A stretch of 5,827 nt of DNA, taken from an uncultured Xanthobacteraceae bacterium (GTDB taxonomy: Bacteria > Pseudomonadota > Alphaproteobacteria > Rhizobiales > Xanthobacteraceae). Location of the stretch: the NCBI GenBank assembly GCA_955652925.1, contig CATPCO010000286.1:1-5827 (forward strand), given 5' to 3'. Both the position numbers and the translations under genes were made by a program. Below the pieces are notes generated by a model, which was not told where the DNA came from, did not search any database, and saw only the letters and a program-made list of their open reading frames with translations. Of this stretch, positions 5,111-5,827 are shown piece after piece; within the stretch, counting starts at the first letter, position 1, and each line of letters opens with the position of its first letter.

Positions 5111-5827
5111 CTATGCCAGCTCCGCTCGCACCAAAGCGGTGCCTTCGACCATGGCGCGCATCTTTGCAAGGGCGACGTCGCGCCGAAGGTATTTCATGCC
5201 GCAGTCGGGCGCTACCACGATGCGCTCCGGCGCAACGAAGGCAAGCGCCGCCCGGATGCGATCGGCGACAGTCCGCGGCGTTTCGATATCGGGGTCGGCG
5301 AGATCGATCACACCCAGGATGATCGTCTTCGACGGCATTTGCCGTAAAATCGATAGATCGAGCCTGGGCTGCGCGGCTTCGATCGAGACCTGATGGACCG
5401 CGGAACGCTCAAACTCGGACAGAAACGAATAGCCCGACGGTTTGTCTTTCACCACGGCGGCATAGCCGAAGCAGATGTGCACGGCGGTGGTGCCTTTCAC
5501 GCCATCAAGCGCGCAGTCAAGCGCCTTGAGGCCATAGGCGCGCGCCTGTTGCGGCCGCGACTGCATCCACGGCTCATCGATCTGCACGATGTCGGCGCCG
5601 GCCGTGAATAAATCCTTGATCTCGGCATTGACGGCGGCGGCGTAACCCAACGAGAGCTTCTCGCCATCATGATAAAAGTCGTCCTGGCATTGCGCCGACA
5701 TGGTGAAGGGACCGGGCACTGTCATTTTGATCATGCGATCGGTGTTGGCGCGCAGGAATTCCACATCGCGAACCTCGACCGGGTATTTGCGGCGGATCGG
5801 ACCCACCACCCGCGGTACGGTTGAAAA
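5111..5827 (-). CDS. MetE C-terminal-family methyltransferase, more distant type, N-terminus off the right edge
   Basis: The frame is open to the right edge and gives 238 residues (first visible residues FSTVPRVVGPIRRK). The GTG at 5809 is therefore an internal Val, not a start, and roughly 100 N-terminal residues are missing. The visible part is the zinc-binding half of the MetE barrel: KMTVPGPFTMS (34-44 of the fragment), ADIVQIDEPWMQ (78-89), VHICFGY with H117-x-C119, VSIEAAQPRLD with E150, and VVAPDCGMKYL with C209. ILGVIDLADPDIETPRTVADRI (from 170) is typical of this family. It is clearly less similar to A and B than they are to each other, and is closer to classic MetE in motifs such as QIDEP and PDCG. 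It ends 2 nt before the ATG of paralogue B, so the two are probably one operon and translated together. Possible functions are methionine synthase-like methyl transfer or another zinc-thiol alkyl transfer (the fold also includes epoxyalkane:coenzyme M transferase). The sequence does not decide between these. Confidence 0.88.
   Translation of the reverse strand, partial: FSTVPRVVGPIRRKYPVEVRDVEFLRANTDRMIKMTVPGPFTMSAQCQDDFYHDGEKLSLGYAAAVNAEIKDLFTAGADIVQIDEPWMQSRPQQARAYGLKALDCALDGVKGTTAVHICFGYAAVVKDKPSGYSFLSEFERSAVHQVSIEAAQPRLDLSILRQMPSKTIILGVIDLADPDIETPRTVADRIRAALAFVAPERIVVAPDCGMKYLRRDVALAKMRAMVEGTALVRAELA
5120..5123 (-). promoter_or_regulatory. Ribosome binding site of paralogue B inside the end of the upstream gene
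   Basis: GGAG on the minus strand lies in the last sense codons (Ala-Glu-Leu-Ala) of the upstream methyltransferase, 11 nt before the ATG at 5108. The spacing is a little long. With only 2 nt between the stop and the next start, ribosomes terminating on the first gene could restart on the second. Confidence 0.5.

Noticed and set aside
5111..5809. A GTG start at 5809 for the right-edge methyltransferase
   Set aside because: The frame stays open to base 5827 and about 100 residues of the family's N-terminal part would be missing, so this GTG is an internal Val.

Overview
The window is GC-rich, densely coded DNA. It looks like a proteobacterium, most likely an alphaproteobacterium; this rests on protein style, codon use and a REP-like repeat, and no marker gene here fixes the taxon. 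It holds six protein genes, two of them cut by the window edges. There are no RNA genes, CRISPR arrays, transposases or phage genes.

Layout: (1) At 1-1232 on the minus strand is the 5' part of a DpgC-like protein, a crotonase-fold dioxygenase that uses no cofactor. (2) A 67-bp divergent gap separates it from a plus-strand hotdog thioesterase of the FlK (fluoroacetyl-CoA thioesterase-like) family at 1300-1713. (3) A glucokinase (glk, 1739-2698, minus) converges on the thioesterase with only 25 bp between them. (4) Upstream of glk on the minus strand lie three consecutive proteins of the MetE C-terminal ('core-MetE', YxjG/YxjH-like) methyltransferase superfamily: a partial one entering from the right edge (5111-5827), a complete 367-residue one starting 2 nt after it (4005-5108), and a complete 366-residue paralogue of the second (2793-3893).

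Transcription on the minus strand appears to run from the right edge through the three methyltransferases and possibly into glk. The 111-bp gap between the two close paralogues is the most structured non-coding DNA in the window. It has a GTAG-headed REP-like palindrome that starts on the last base of a stop codon, and a 6-6-6 inverted repeat just upstream of the ribosome binding site of the next gene.

How the genes work together: all three methyltransferases keep the zinc site (His-x-Cys, Glu, Cys) that activates a thiol such as homocysteine. They probably move methyl groups to a thiol, either in methionine synthesis or in demethylation of an unknown donor. The dioxygenase-like and thioesterase genes both act on acyl-CoA chemistry and share a divergent control region, so they may belong to one aryl- or acyl-CoA pathway; this is inference. 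Glucokinase has no evident link to either group.
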